Positions 9,701 through 19,459 are shown, counted from the stretch's first letter. The stretch: DNA of 64,000 bases from Phyllostachys edulis (GCA_036346405.1 CM070557.1:53512016-53576015), one strand, 5' to 3'. Numbers and translations are program-made. The notes: generated by a model from the letters alone, not told the origin.

Positions 9701-11120
9701 TTCTAGCTTTTCCTCTCGAGGCGTGTTAGTCCTCATTGCCTAGCAAGCCTTATCGGCATTCTTGTTCCTTTTTGTCTTGTTTAGGTTGTGCTTTAATTTT
9801 GTCCAGAGTTTCCCTTCTTAATGAAAGGTTTGGCAAAGTTTTTGCGCTTCTTAAAAAAAAAGAAAAAAAAAACTGGTGACAGTGGATGAACTCCTCTTCT
9901 TTCTGAAATACTCAAACAGCATCATAAACACTTTATCTTTGATTGGATATCTTCAATTTCTTAATTGTTTGCCCCGGAGGTGTACTATATTTTGTTTTCT
10001 TTTTTGTAACGTAAACCTTATCCTTATTAATATACCCCTACTGTTTCCTGTTTTAAAAATATATACTCAAACGCAAGCTTCTCGTTTTAATTTGCAGAAA
10101 GGGCGTCCTAAGGACCCATCGTTATCATGGAAGGTACAATGGCAGGAGAATTCATACCCATTTAGTGAACTTTTTTATTCTGTAGCATGTGCTCCCACAT
10201 CCAGTGCTTTTGCAGGACGTAGAATGGTTGAAATCCATAACAAGCCTGCCGATTCTACTCAAGGGCATCCTCACCGCTGAGGACGGTAACAACCCTGTTC
10301 ATCCTAAGGGTTAAAGTATAACTGAACAAAAGAGAGAATCCAGCGGCTTCAAAATTAACAGTAGTGACAGCTAAATCAACTATTACGAGTCATCATGCAA
10401 CTAAGTCTGAATTACATCACAGGCACAAACCTCTGATATGAACATGATGATGCTTATTACTAGATATTAATTAACCTTTTTAACGGTGCGCAAGAACAGC
10501 GAGAAGAGCAGTGGAGGCCGGGGCGGCCGGCGTGATTGTGTCCAACCACGGCGGACGGCAGCTCGACTACGTGCCGGCCACCATATCTGCTCTCGAAGAG
10601 GTAACCAACCGTCTCCAATAGGAAATAAATTTCACGCCACATTGTCTCCTGAAAACCACGCGAGGCAGCGCACTTGCTTTGGCTTGTCAGTTGCCTCCGA
10701 TGGCTGAAAAAAAGAGGCGGTTCGCGGCGTCTGCAGGTGGTTAAGGCGGTGGCGGGGGCTGTCCCTGTGTTGGTGGACGGCGGCATCCGGCGAGGCACCG
10801 ACGTGCTCAAAGCGTTGGCGCTCGGCGCACGAGCAGTCATGGTAGGCCTTCCCTCCTCAATGAGCAACTGATCAGCTCTTTGAATCGAAACCGCGAGATC
10901 TTAGATGCATGCAAATTTGTGCCGCGCGCGCGCGTTGCAGGTCGGGAGGCCGGTGTTCTACGGGCTGGCGGCGAGGGGGGAGGCGGGGGCGAAGCACGTG
11001 ATCGAGATGCTGAACAGGGAGCTGGAGCTCGCCATGGCGCTCTGCGGCTGCCGGAGCGTGGGGGAGATCACCCGGAGCCACGTCCAGACGGAGGGCGACC
11101 GGATCAGGTCCCTGCTGTGA
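3800..11120 (+). CDS. GLO5: (S)-2-hydroxy-acid (glycolate) oxidase, 11 exons, LINE in intron 6, probably impaired
   Basis: FMN-dependent peroxisomal oxidase that converts glycolate and related (S)-2-hydroxy acids to 2-oxoacids plus H2O2. Exons inferred from homology and phase: 3800-3945, 4034-4158, 4254-4300, 4372-about 4447, 4513-4637, 4740-4797, 10098-10133, 10216-10285, 10500-10600, 10737-10841, 10941-11120. Family landmarks seen are YDF near residue 24, FYQLY (active-site Tyr) at the end of exon 4, LLKGI (catalytic Lys region) in exon 8, SNHGGRQ (catalytic His and Arg) in exon 9, and the FMN-phosphate site LVDGGIRRGTD in exon 10. The total is about 356 residues against about 365-370 usual; the shortfall falls between exons 6 and 7. 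All junctions keep phase except exon 4, whose GT donor is missing and which then runs into a stop. It ends SLL, a weak peroxisomal signal. The symbol rests on remembered rice synteny; the enzyme family is certain. Confidence 0.82.
4869..4879. repeat. LINE target site duplication, left copy
   Basis: The 11-bp word aactggtgaca occurs here and again at 9871-9881, directly after the A-rich tail of the LINE. The perfect match marks the exact insertion point within intron 6 of the glycolate oxidase gene. Confidence 0.88.
4980..5728 (+). pseudogene. LINE reverse transcriptase remnant
   Basis: Frames in this stretch give the RT landmarks in order: LDIAQAFDS (family: KLDISKAFDSV), GLRQGDPLSPLLFIV, LYVDDVVVFASP (the catalytic Y-x-D-D box), and KYLGLPPTLKKPTRADFQ followed by SQGGRLILVQAVLSAMPLYT. 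These are subdomains of plant L1-type RT. The frame changes several times and a stop interrupts the first block (DSLS, stop, TFLLEIL), so the enzyme cannot be made. Confidence 0.87.
5879..6056 (+). pseudogene. LINE post-RT region, upstream piece
   Basis: The frame reads LFWEDRWLDGRSIHDLLPSI, matching the FWxDRWLxGxSIxDLAP motif that follows RT in plant L1 elements. The frame is cut at 6056 by the small LTR insertion and resumes at 6370 with coding-compatible phase once the insert and one target-duplication copy are disregarded. Confidence 0.75.
6057..6364 (+). mobile_element. 308-bp LTR-retrotransposon remnant inside the LINE
   Basis: Starts TGTAATATCCCGG and ends GTGTTACA. The first 250 bp (6057-6306) form a full LTR with TG/CA ends. 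It is followed at once by a primer-binding site (tggtttcagagc, 6309-6320) and then by a few dozen bases that repeat the LTR end (ggattttggcccagggtgtt). The flanks aggcc (6052-6056) and gggcc (6365-6369) are a near-perfect 5-bp target duplication. The internal domain is essentially absent, through deletion or an extremely short non-autonomous design. Confidence 0.72.
6309..6320 (+). other. Primer-binding site of the 308-bp LTR remnant
   Basis: Reads tggtttcagagc, one base away from the tRNA-Met primer-binding site tggtatcagagc, and begins two bases after the LTR end gtgttaca. Confidence 0.7.
6370..6555 (+). pseudogene. LINE post-RT region, middle piece
   Basis: After the small LTR insert, the LINE frame resumes with PEDVNISEFLRLWDALQP, then VDTVRWRWEPRGV and, in a neighbouring frame, YSSKSTYSAFFSGS (family: G-x-YS-x-KSAY-x-xFF). 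This is the region before the zf-RVT knuckle. It stops at 6555, where the Sirevirus-like remnant begins. Confidence 0.72.
6556..8683 (-). repeat. Sirevirus-like 3' LTR, about 2.1 kb
   Basis: On the minus strand it runs from TGGAGTATCTTG to GATCTTACA. It contains a dense array (about 7390-7790) of short palindromes of the form CGGTnnnACCG, such as cggtcagaccg and cggtcaaaccg. It also contains a series of short ATCA/TGAT-rich direct repeats (about 8270-8540). Confidence 0.72.
7385..7790. repeat. Array of CGGTnnnACCG palindromes in an LTR
   Basis: About a dozen copies of an 11-bp palindromic core (CGGT-3-ACCG and one-base variants, for example ggtcagaccg, ggtcataccg, ggttagaccg, ggtcaaaccg) lie within 400 bp. 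Copies are irregularly spaced and mostly separated by unrelated sequence. Similar motifs recur in the other Sirevirus LTRs of this window (about 47580-48220 and 53160-53700). Confidence 0.8.
9153..9606 (+). pseudogene. LINE zf-RVT and C-terminal region
   Basis: LINE coding resumes after the Sirevirus-like remnant. One frame gives APLKCKIFIWLAIRLRCWTA, the region that bridges to the zf-RVT domain, and another gives LVGCVVTTQVWGCFLSHVGL. These are followed by ILVSWMIWKERNQRIFNN, the conserved tail motif (SWxIWKERNxRIF) of plant L1 ORF2. The ORF closes at 9604-9606 and a short 3' UTR leads to the A-rich tail. Confidence 0.85.
9871..9881. repeat. LINE target site duplication, right copy
   Basis: Second copy of aactggtgaca, immediately after the A-rich LINE tail; identical to 4869-4879. 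Glycolate oxidase intron 6 resumes from here. Confidence 0.88.
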
Positions 11121-12395
11121 CGACTCGGGGGTTCACTTCACACCTTCATGAGCGGATCAGCGTGTATCATGCATTAAGTAGTACCACAGCAGTGTGAGGA
11201 CATGCGCGTGTGCCACATTGACCATTCCATAAATGAATTTGCTTATTCAGTGCCATCAAGAAAGGCGCGGCGAGAGTGAGCAAACCCTGCAGCAAAAACG
11301 GACTGAGCTGAATCGAGATTCAGATATTACGTACGGCTACTGCACCTAATTTTCCCCGTAGCAACCGTGCGTGCTCCATGCCGCTGCAACTATGGCGAAG
11401 CACATTTGCGGCCTTGCGGGCGGTGAATCACATCGCATATTCAAATCCTCCCGCATACGTCGCGCCAGAAGAAGAAGAAACCGCCATTTTTTTCTCATGC
11501 CGTACCGGTGCTGCACGCCACGCGCGCGCGCGGCCGACGGAGAAACGAATCTTGGCGGAGGCAGACAACCCGTCTTGAGTTTTTTGCCGGGCCGGCCGCG
11601 CCAAAAGCGCCCCACGGTCACTAACCGCTGCATGCCCCGCCCGTCGTCGGCTCGGCGGGCACATGATACGAGCGAATCGCTTACGGACGTTCAGGTCCGC
11701 TACTTCCTCACATAAATCTCTGCGTGCTGGCGGCGAGATGCAAAATCTGAACGCAAAACTGATTCAGCCTAAGGCCGAACCTGTACGTGGACTCGCACAA
11801 TCGCAACCTATTCGTGCCATTTTCGGGAATATACTTGAGTTTGCAGGTCCATATTCATTTGCTCGGGTTCTATACGTATATATATTCATAAATTTGTGAT
11901 CGTGTACATCAGAACAAAAGGTGCAGAATTGGTTGACACCGTGCTCGTCAACGGTGTGGATTATACCAATGTTCACCTTAATTTTTCACTTATAACATAT
12001 TACCTGACATTTTTATTTGAAGGGCACTATCTCATAATACACATCCTGAGTACCCATGTCTTGCATGAGATAACTAATAGTTTCATAAATAAAGTATATA
12101 TGTCCTGCGTTAAATAATGCAAGGTTGAACAGTAAGCACTAGGAGCAAGAAAATCTCTTCAATTTGTTGCGGGACACACACTTGTTCGCAAAATGAACTT
12201 AAGATAAAGCTATCCATGAGGGGTAACAGAAAAAGCTGGGTGACTCGCAGTCCCAGCAGAGTCAAGAACACAAAATTTATTTGCATCTAACATAACTCAT
12301 ACTGTAAAAATTAAATCTACTTAAGCAGTGTCTACAAACAGATTCCTGGGGGCAAATAACTCAGCCTTCCGCCCATGAATCATGGGCTTACTCTT
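11121..12395. other. Intergenic region, no gene recognised
   Basis: Contains the glycolate oxidase 3' flank and the ribosomal protein SA 3' flank on the opposite strand, so the two genes converge. A GC-rich patch lies at about 11460-11680. No conserved coding frame or transposon signature was recognised. Confidence 0.4.
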
Positions 12396-14733
12396 TTACT
12401 CCCAGTTAGGAGTAGGTGCTGCTGGGGCAGGGGCACTGCCTTGTTCCCAACGTGGGGCAGCAGCTACATCCCATCCACCATCAGCAGCAGGAGCTGCAAT
12501 TCAGAACAACAATGTGAGCACATTCTGAATGAACAATCAAGTAGTCATATATATCAAACAAATCTGTGGAGGTGGAAAGAAAAAAAGAACTACATAATAG
12601 CAGTTCCCATTTGATTGGTAAAGGTATAACACTTAGGTGATTAGCCGAATAGCCGATATAACAATTAGGGCAACCGCGGAAAATAAAGGGGGAAAAACAA
12701 CAAATGTCAGACAAACTCTACCGTGGCCCAACTCTCAGAACCTTATTATTCATTTAGTAAGTAAAGGCCTTATATTGAGCTAAAGCTTCTACGTTAATCC
12801 CATCAGTCCATAGACCAAAGGGCAGCTTGACTTCATCAACACAAATGTGGGCTAAACCTTAAACTACCCCCAAAAAATAATGTCGGGAGCTTTAGCTTGT
12901 TGCATACAGCCCAAGATAGCATATGGGATTGACATTCAAGTAAGAACAAAAATCAAGACAAACTACGTTCGTGACTGGAAAATTAATTGATAGAAGATTA
13001 TAGATTGATTTTCCTTTAGCTGGCATACACTTGAAAATTTAATTATGTTATTACGAAATAAGAGTGATTGAACCTGGAGCAGCAGTCGAGTCAGCCCCAG
13101 CTTGTGCTGGAAGGGCAGCAGGTGGAGCTGCAGCTTCACCGGGCCATTCAGTACCCCAGTTGTCGGTCGCGGGGGCAGTATATTCTGCAGCTGCACCATA
13201 ATCAGGAGCTACCAGAGCTTCTTCTTCCTCCTGCTCTTTTGCTTCCTCTGGGTCCCTGTAGAAGAACAGATCAACCTAAAAGAGAGAAACAGCAGGCAGG
13301 AGTAATTAGATGGTGAAGCAAAGTACTCTATTAGTTCCATAATCAAAACATTGGCAATCAGAATACTGCTTTGGATTGTGAAAGCTAACTAACCATGATG
13401 TCCCACTTGTGTCCTGGGAGAATTGTACCGCGCATCTGCAGAACCATCCTGGCAAGCAGCCAGAATAGGCAACCAATGCTCTGCCTCCCCTTGTTGTTGG
13501 CAGGAATGCCAATATCAACATAACGCATAGGAGAGTCGGTGTCGCAGAAGGCAATGGTAGGAATGTTTCCAAGTGCAGACTCCTTGATGGGCTGTACACA
13601 GTTGAACAGGTAGATTTAAGAGTGCCCTCAATTGGCAAAATGAATTACGCAAAAGCTAGTAAACATATATAAAATTTTACCTGATGATCAGTCCTGGGGT
13701 CGGTCAGGATAAGAAGGCGTGGCTCACTGAATGATGTTTGGAACTGGTTGGTGAATGTACCAGGAGTGTGCCTACCAGCAATGGCGTGAGCACCTGTGTA
13801 CTGTGCAAACTTGAGGACAGCCCTCTGGCCATAGGGCCTAGCAGACTGCACAATGATGTCCTGCGGGTTCTCAATCGCAACAATGACCCTCGCAGCCAAC
13901 TGAAGCTTCTCCCAGGTCTTGCCAAGGTTAATAATGTAAATACCTGAAAGATAATACAGAAAGGCCACCTCATTAACTTGCAGTTCACCATAGTCAGTTG
14001 ACAAAGCGAATAGTTCGCCTGAGAGTAAAGCGTCTTAGCACTTGATTATGCTAAAATTCTCATATGTCAAATAACACACGAAAAATACACATGTTTTGAT
14101 GCTGTCCAAATCAGTCCAATGTCCACAAATCATTGCCACGGTTCGCGGTTATGAGATCACATTCTGCTGGGCCGCATATTAGATGTTCTGGTCAAACCGG
14201 TCAAATTCCACCCACCCCTAAATCCTCACGTTAGAGAAGCCTCAGCAACAACCATGCCACTACAAACTGAATGAAGTGATGCTAATTATGGAAGGCTACT
14301 AAAGGAGCAATTTTGCAAAACAACATGTTCATAGGATTCGACAATACATTTGTACCACTTGTAAAATAACCAACATGGCTTCGCACCTGAACACATCAAC
14401 AATTTTCGACTAAACGCTATGCCGCAGCGCAGTAACAATACGCACGTAACAAGACCTAAACATAGGCGAGTTTAAAGAAAGCAATTTCGCACCGGGTCAA
14501 ACCAACGACACAAACGGACATGTGATGTCTAACACAACACACACTGGATGGTAAGATTCCCGTGGCCTTGAGGGGATTCAAATGATACCGTCAGTGCGGC
14601 GCTTGAAGACGTAGCGCTCCATCTGGAAGTCGCAGTTCTTGGTGCCGAGGTGGACGTCGGCGGCGAGCATCATCTGGATGTCCTGCTCCCGCTGGGACAG
14701 CGCCCGAACGCCGCCGCCTGCCGCCGCCGCCAT
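12396..14733 (-). CDS. RPSA: 40S ribosomal protein SA (uS2, p40), 5 exons
   Basis: Component of the small ribosomal subunit, needed for 40S maturation; cytosolic. Minus-strand exons: 14589-14733, 13681-13943, 13394-13591, 13074-13275, 12396-12493. All borders are GT-AG and phases are consistent, giving 906 nt (301 residues plus stop). The protein begins with an Ala-rich start and then LSQREQDIQMMLAADVHLGT. It carries the uS2 core with IYIINLGKTWEKLQLAARVI, the PGTFTNQFQTSFSEPRLLIL stretch and IPTIAFCDTDSPMRYVDIGI. It ends in an acidic tail containing DPEEAKEQEEEE and several tryptophan repeats (GTEWP, GGWDV, RWEQ, final NWE), as in other eukaryotic SA proteins. The length is normal and the gene looks intact. 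The start is set by homology and by a TATA box and telo-box upstream. Confidence 0.96.
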
Positions 14734-14833
14734 CGTCGCTGTCGGAGGTTAGGGTTTCGGGAGCGGAGGAGGAAGAGAGGCACGGTACGGGAGGTGGCGG
14801 CGCGAGAGGCCGCGAGGTCTTGTGGGGCTGGAC

Positions 14834-14872
14834 TATTTATATGGGCGGGCTCGTTTGGGGTAAAAACCCTAG
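14834..14872 (-). promoter_or_regulatory. TATA box and telo-box of the RPSA promoter
   Basis: On the minus strand an ATATAAATA word (14834-14842) lies about 100 bp before the ATG. Just upstream of it (14863-14872) is CTAGGGTTTT, a telo-box (AAACCCTA type). Telo-boxes near the transcription start are common in plant ribosomal protein genes. A second TTAGGGTTT lies at about 14748 on the plus strand, in the leader. Confidence 0.65.
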
Positions 14873-15004
14873 CGAGAGATCTTCTACGATTTTCCTTCTC
14901 GCCCCCTATCTGGGCTTTTCTGACAGAAGAGGGACCTATTTGTGTTTCTGCATATTTATGAAGATGTAATGTGCAAGTAATTTTGCTTTCAGCCTGAATA
15001 AAAT

Positions 15005-15556
15005 GTGAGGTGAAAACGGGTCGGATACGGACGGGTATCGCTCTTCCGTGTCTTAACTCATATTTTTACCCTGGATATGAATACGGACTTTTTGGGGCAG
15101 GGACACGGAGCGGATATGGATCAGATTCAATTCAGTCACAGATAACTTGACAGGTAGTGTACACATAAAGAAAGGATATAATTTCACAAACAAAAGTATC
15201 AAATTGTACTACCTATTGGAGAATTATTTATCCTACTTAACAACATAAACATAATCAAATGTAAATTTATATTATATATTAATCAATGATTAGAAAACTA
15301 TCGAGGATATTGATGTTTATCGGATATCCATTTTATTGATTTATCGGATATTTTTGGATATCCTATAAAATATGGATACAAATAGGATATTGCTCTTCCT
15401 ATATCATAACCCATACTTCATGAGATTTTTCGGATACGAGTGCGGATAATATCGGATGCGAATCGGGACTAAAAAATGTTACCCTCGAACGGATTTTTTT
15501 CCCAAATACGACATCGGATCGGACAGAAATTATCCGTTTCATTTTTCATCCCTAAT
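15005..15556. mobile_element. hAT-like non-autonomous element
   Basis: The left end reads aggtgaaaacgggtcgg. The right end, reverse complemented, reads agggatgaaaaatgaaacgg, a short imperfect terminal inverted repeat of the plant hAT type. The interior is AT-rich with many cggat and ggatatcc words and no ORF. No clean 8-bp target duplication was found, so the exact ends are uncertain. Confidence 0.5.
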
Positions 15557-15871
15557 GTTGAGATGGCAGCTGCATTGCAACAAGTGAAATACATATTACG
15601 GGCCTGCTTAGAACCAGGAATTTCGTTGGAATTAGTAATTTTATGCTAGTCAAAGTAAAAAAATAATGCAAATGACAAACACGAGTAAGGCGATGCAGTT
15701 ACATTTTAGATGAACAAGCACGCAACAAATAAACGACCATACGGATCGTATCGTGCATCGATGTATAACAATTCATACCCTACGAGCCATGGATTTGCAT
15801 GTGTCTCAAACTCGATAAAATTATCTTTTTTAAATTAGAAACGATCAAATCCGCATGTTTGTACAGTATTA

Positions 15872-16291
15872 GAGCGTGTTTGGTTCTAAGCCTGGGAGAA
15901 AGTTGCCTGGCCGGGATGGAGACTGGAAGCTACCTGGCTTTTGTTTGGTTTGTTACCTGGTTTCATCCTTAGGCCAGGCAAAGCTACGAGGCACAGGCAA
16001 GAAAATCGAACGCCTGGAGAAGAAACTGCTGCCTGGTCTCTTTCACTCTCTCAAAAAATAAAGGAATCTATTTTCTTTAGTTCTTTATTTCTCCTTTTTA
16101 ATTAGACATGCTAAAAAAACTAAAACTTAAATAAAAAAACATTTAGATAATCTATCTCCAGGCATTTATCACCAACCAAATACTACATCTTCAGACTTGC
16201 CTGACCAGACAAAAATCATCTACTTCTCAGGCTACTCTCAGATACCACTTTTTCTCAGGCACGAGTCTCAGGTCCTCAACCAAACAAGCCC
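15872..16291. mobile_element. Tourist-like MITE (PIF/Harbinger type)
   Basis: Terminal inverted repeats gagcgtgtttggtt and, on the complement of the right end, gggcttgtttggtt are flanked by TTA on both sides (15869-15871 and 16292-16294). The 3-bp TTA duplication and the GGGCxTGTTTGGTT ends are diagnostic of Tourist-like MITEs. Length is 420 bp, with no coding capacity. Confidence 0.85.
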
Positions 16292-16294
16292 TTA

Positions 16295-16998
16295 GTATTT
16301 CAGTGATCTGACTTTGCCGGTAATGCAATTCTGCCTGGGTCTGAGCCCATTACCTTACGGACATGTTAGAATCAGGGCCTTCAGCCCACATAATGGGCTG
16401 CAAAGCGAAAGTAAATCCCCCAGAAGGCTTAAAGTTCAGGCCCGGCTTTAAAGCCCATATAAGGAGTTGGGCCACAGGACTTGGTCCGGTTGAGGAATCG
16501 ACCATTCCATGTCTTCTTCGTCCTCTTTATTTATCAACAACCTACGAGTATAAAGTTCAGAAAAACAACAACAACCTCCGAGTATAATGCCAAAACGAAT
16601 GTGTGTTAATGAATAAAGAAAAACGAATGTGTTAAGACTAGAAAAATTAATAGCATCCTCTAAAAAAAATTAATAGCAAGCCAGTACAAGATTATAGTGG
16701 CAGAATAGAAGAATTGAGTCTAGCTTACGCCTCCAAGTTAAACAATATTACTTTGGTATGTATAGGATTAGTGCTGCTTGGTGAAGAAAAAGCGAGCATA
16801 TCACTTTCATTTTTGGGTTTTGATGTTGTTCTCACTTATCTTAATGTAATCAGGCAGCAAGTTAGTAATATTAGGAATCCATGCTGCCAAGTCTCTGTCC
16901 CTACTAACTCGAGATCACAGTGAAGTCACTTGTCACTGCATTTGGGTTTATTGTTCGCCCTTTCCATCTCCACTTTCCTCGAGAGGGAAAGGGGATAT
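16295..16998. other. Intergenic, nothing recognised
   Basis: AT-rich sequence with no conserved frame, no tRNA-like fold and no clear element ends. Confidence 0.4.
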
Positions 16999-17007
16999 CC
17001 ACTGTTG

Positions 17008-17405
17008 GAATTTTTTAAAAACTAACCTAGTTTTTATTTTGAATTATAGCGATAATATTTTCTTTTTCTTTTTACAAGAATAATCATCTGTCGTTCAACA
17101 GTTCGACAACTAGCCCAAGTCGCTCAACCGACTTGGACACTTGTCACCCAACAGTACACAATGCATACCCTGCTAGCTGAGCGACCTGTACACTAGGACC
17201 AACCGTTGAGCGACAATTGTCTAAGTCGCTCAACAGTCGCTCAACGGTTAAGCGACTTGGGCCTAGTCGCCTAACCGTTGAGCGACTTAGGCTAGTCGTG
17301 CCAACGGTTGAGCGACATATGATTATTCTTGTAAAATGAAAAAAGTAATATTATTATTGTAATTTGGAATAAAAACTATGTTGTTTTTTTTATAAAAAAA
17401 GTACC
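17008..17405. mobile_element. Mutator-like MITE with internal motif array
   Basis: Flanked by a perfect 9-bp direct repeat ccactgttg (16999-17007 and 17406-17414), the length expected for Mutator-like elements. The ends form a long AT-rich imperfect inverted repeat of about 90 bp (acaagaataatcatctgtcg on the left pairs with cgacatatgattattcttgt on the right). The interior (about 17090-17320) consists largely of alternating copies of gtcgctcaaccg and its complement cggttgagcgac. There is no ORF. Confidence 0.82.
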
Positions 17406-17485
17406 CCACTGTTGCACGAATCATCAATTTCTCTGGAGGAATGAAAAAAAGAAGGTAAGCACGAGGTGCATGAGTAGTTATCTTA

Positions 17486-17758
17486 GAGCATGTACAATGG
17501 TGTGATGTTAGCTGTCTGTAAGCCTTGATACGTAGGACACAAGTTGATGTAGAGCAGAGAAGGGGTGCATAGAGAATTGAGCCGTCTCTCATGCAGTAAT
17601 CGACTGTAACACGAGAAACAAGACATATTGAACATGGATGAGCTGTCTATAGAGATATATAAAGAGACAATCCATTGTAGAAGCTGTCTTTAGTACTGTC
17701 TATAGATGACATTGATGGATGCTATAGACAACAGTTGTCTATACCATTGTACATGCCC
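17486..17758. mobile_element. Tourist-like MITE, family with GGGCATGTACAATGGT ends
   Basis: Ends gagcatgtacaatggt and accattgtacatgccc are inverted repeats flanked by TTA (17483-17485 and 17759-17761). The 273-bp interior has several gctgtctatag and ctatagaca words. A second copy of the same family lies at 42939-43221. Confidence 0.85.
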
Positions 17759-17863
17759 TTATGCAACGGCGCATTTAGCAACATGAAAGACAGCAAATAC
17801 CAAAAATTCAATTAGTTGGTTTAGATAAATATTGATATTTGACAGGGACCAAAGTTTGTGAGG

Positions 17864-18142
17864 GAGGAACCAGCTGGGGCTCGTTAGCTAGGTGTGGCGT
17901 AGTCCACCCAGTCGGCCAGGGATCGAGGACTGGTTTCTCATCCGGATTATTTGTGGTTTGAGTTAAGGCTTGAGGTTGAGGACTGTGCAGTGGCATAATG
18001 GCACAGGAGAGCTTTAGGCTCTCAGTCCGCCACGATTCGAGCGTTGCTCTCGTGATCGTCTTCAGAGATAGGATGCTTCTTCTTTTTTAATGTGGGCTGG
18101 ATGGGTTCAATCCCAAACTTCCAAAAAACAAAAACAAAAAAG
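17864..18142 (+). mobile_element. SINE-like element
   Basis: A 279-bp element bounded by a perfect 12-bp direct repeat aagtttgtgagg (17852-17863 and 18143-18154) and ending in an A-rich tail (aaaaaacaaaaacaaaaaag). The first 75 bp contain a box-A-like ttagctaggtgtggcg and a box-B-like gggatcgaggact with tRNA-promoter spacing. A second box-like pair (ggcataatggc, cgattcgagc) occurs at about 17990-18040. The tail and long target duplication indicate target-primed insertion. Confidence 0.68.
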
Positions 18143-18330
18143 AAGTTTGTGAGGAAAGGTCAGTTAGGCTTGGGCATGCACACCCTCGGAGTTTTTATTT
18201 TTTGGCTCATTTGGTACCGTGTGACGTTGAAATAGACCAAAGTTCGTGAGGAAAGGTCAGATAGGCTTAGGCATGCATCACCCGTGGAGGGTTTTTTTTT
18301 GGCTCATTTGGTACCATGTGGCGTTGAAAT
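18143..18330. repeat. Two tandem copies of a roughly 95-bp unit
   Basis: agtttgtgaggaaaggtcag opens the first copy; the second copy begins at about 18240 with agttcgtgaggaaaggtcag. Both run through ggcatgca and a T-rich stretch to ggctcatttggtacc and gttgaaat. The SINE-like element inserted at the start of the first copy. Confidence 0.78.
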
Positions 18331-19067
18331 TCCCTATATTAATTCTTGGTGGAAAGGGAGCACTCCGGCTAGGGACATGTCACCCAAAAAATGTTGACCT
18401 TTGGATCTCGCTCGCGGCCGCTTCGGTCCGTCTGATTCGCCCTCGGGCGCTTCGTGCGTTTTGCACGTTCCCAGCTAGTGGGCCCGCCATTGGCGACGTG
18501 GCGCCTACGTAGCCGTGCAATCGCGCGCTCGTGCCTTTCCACGTCCCTGCGAAAGCCCGTGCAATACGACGCTCGCGCTTTTCCACGCCCCCACAAAAGC
18601 CCGCGTAACGTGAAAACGGCCCGCGCCATTCGCCGTGGGTAAACTTCTAGTGGAGTATAATTTCCACTCGCTATGTTAGATAACAAGTCATGCGCACCAG
18701 TCGTCGTCGTAGCTAGTCGTACGATACAAACTTGTAACCAGTGGTTGCTTAAATGGTGCTACTCCAAAAAAACATCTAATTTCACCAAAACCTTATAGAA
18801 CCACATGAACTTCAGACTTCATATCTGATGTTGCATCTAAAGTTTTTTTTATTTTTTCTACCTAACAAAATCAGAGAAACCCCGGAACCGGCACTACACT
18901 AGAGGAGTAGATCACTGAGAATATGATGATATCACTGCAGACAAGAGATCTCAAGATTAGGGAGAAAAAAGGACAGACAGTGTGGTTGACAAAAAAAAGA
19001 GTACACCACAGTGATATACACCTGCTCACGGAGGATAAGAGAACTGTACAGGCCACCAACCTGATCA
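18331..19067. other. Intergenic, GC-rich patch then AT-rich sequence
   Basis: A GC-rich patch (18395-18630) contains two diverged copies of a roughly 50-bp unit (cgtgcaatcgcgcgctcgtg then cgtgcaatacgacgctcgcg). No gene is recognised here. Confidence 0.4.
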
Positions 19068-19078
19068 CTCATCAGTAG

Positions 19079-19448
19079 AACTTTTTTATTAATTAACCTT
19101 TTTTGAATTTTATTTTAGAGTTAACCCCTAACGCACTTTATTTTCAATTCTGACTCATTTGATCACGCTATGGATGATGGCGTGACAAAACAACACTGTC
19201 ACGCGCCAGAATAAGTCCCCAAAATAACACTTTTTGTTACACCACTAGTTGTGGCGTGACCAAATAACACTATCACGCCACTTCCAGTGGCGTGACAAGA
19301 GTTTGATCAGAAATGAGCTGGTGTGATAGTATTATTTTGTCACGCCACGGGTGGTGGCGTGACCAAAGGGGTCAGAATTGGAAATAAAGTGCGCCGGAGG
19401 TTAACTTTAAAATAAAATTCAAAAAAGAGTTAATTAATAAAAAAAATT
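19079..19448. mobile_element. Mutator-like MITE with GTGGCGTGAC array
   Basis: Flanked by a perfect 11-bp direct repeat ctcatcagtag (19068-19078 and 19449-19459). The ends are a long inverted repeat of about 75 bp: attaattaacc with tttgaattttattttagagt and a cgcactttatttt block on the left, complemented on the right. The 140-bp interior is dominated by copies of gtggcgtgac and gtcacgccac in both orientations. There is no ORF. The architecture is the same as 17008-17405, with a different motif. Confidence 0.85.
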
Positions 19449-19459
19449 CTCATCAGTAG

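Larger units (their letters stand above)
4880..9870 (+). mobile_element. 5'-truncated L1-type LINE with two nested insertions
   Basis: A non-LTR retrotransposon in the same orientation as the host gene, bounded by an 11-bp target duplication and ending in an A-rich tail (about 9852-9870). It begins inside the reverse transcriptase domain, so it was 5'-truncated, as is usual for target-primed insertion. Reading through, it has RT, the zf-RVT C-terminal region and a 3' UTR. It is interrupted by a 308-bp LTR remnant (6057-6364) and by a 2.6-kb Sirevirus-like remnant (6556-9147). LINE-derived sequence alone totals roughly 2.1 kb. Confidence 0.88.

Noticed and set aside
12963..13316. Plus-strand frames inside the ribosomal protein SA gene
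   Set aside because: They are antisense shadows of exon 4 and its flanks.
17985..18045. Possible tRNA gene (box-like words ggcataatggc and cgattcgagc)
   Set aside because: No cloverleaf can be drawn; it lies within a SINE-like element with tail and target duplication.
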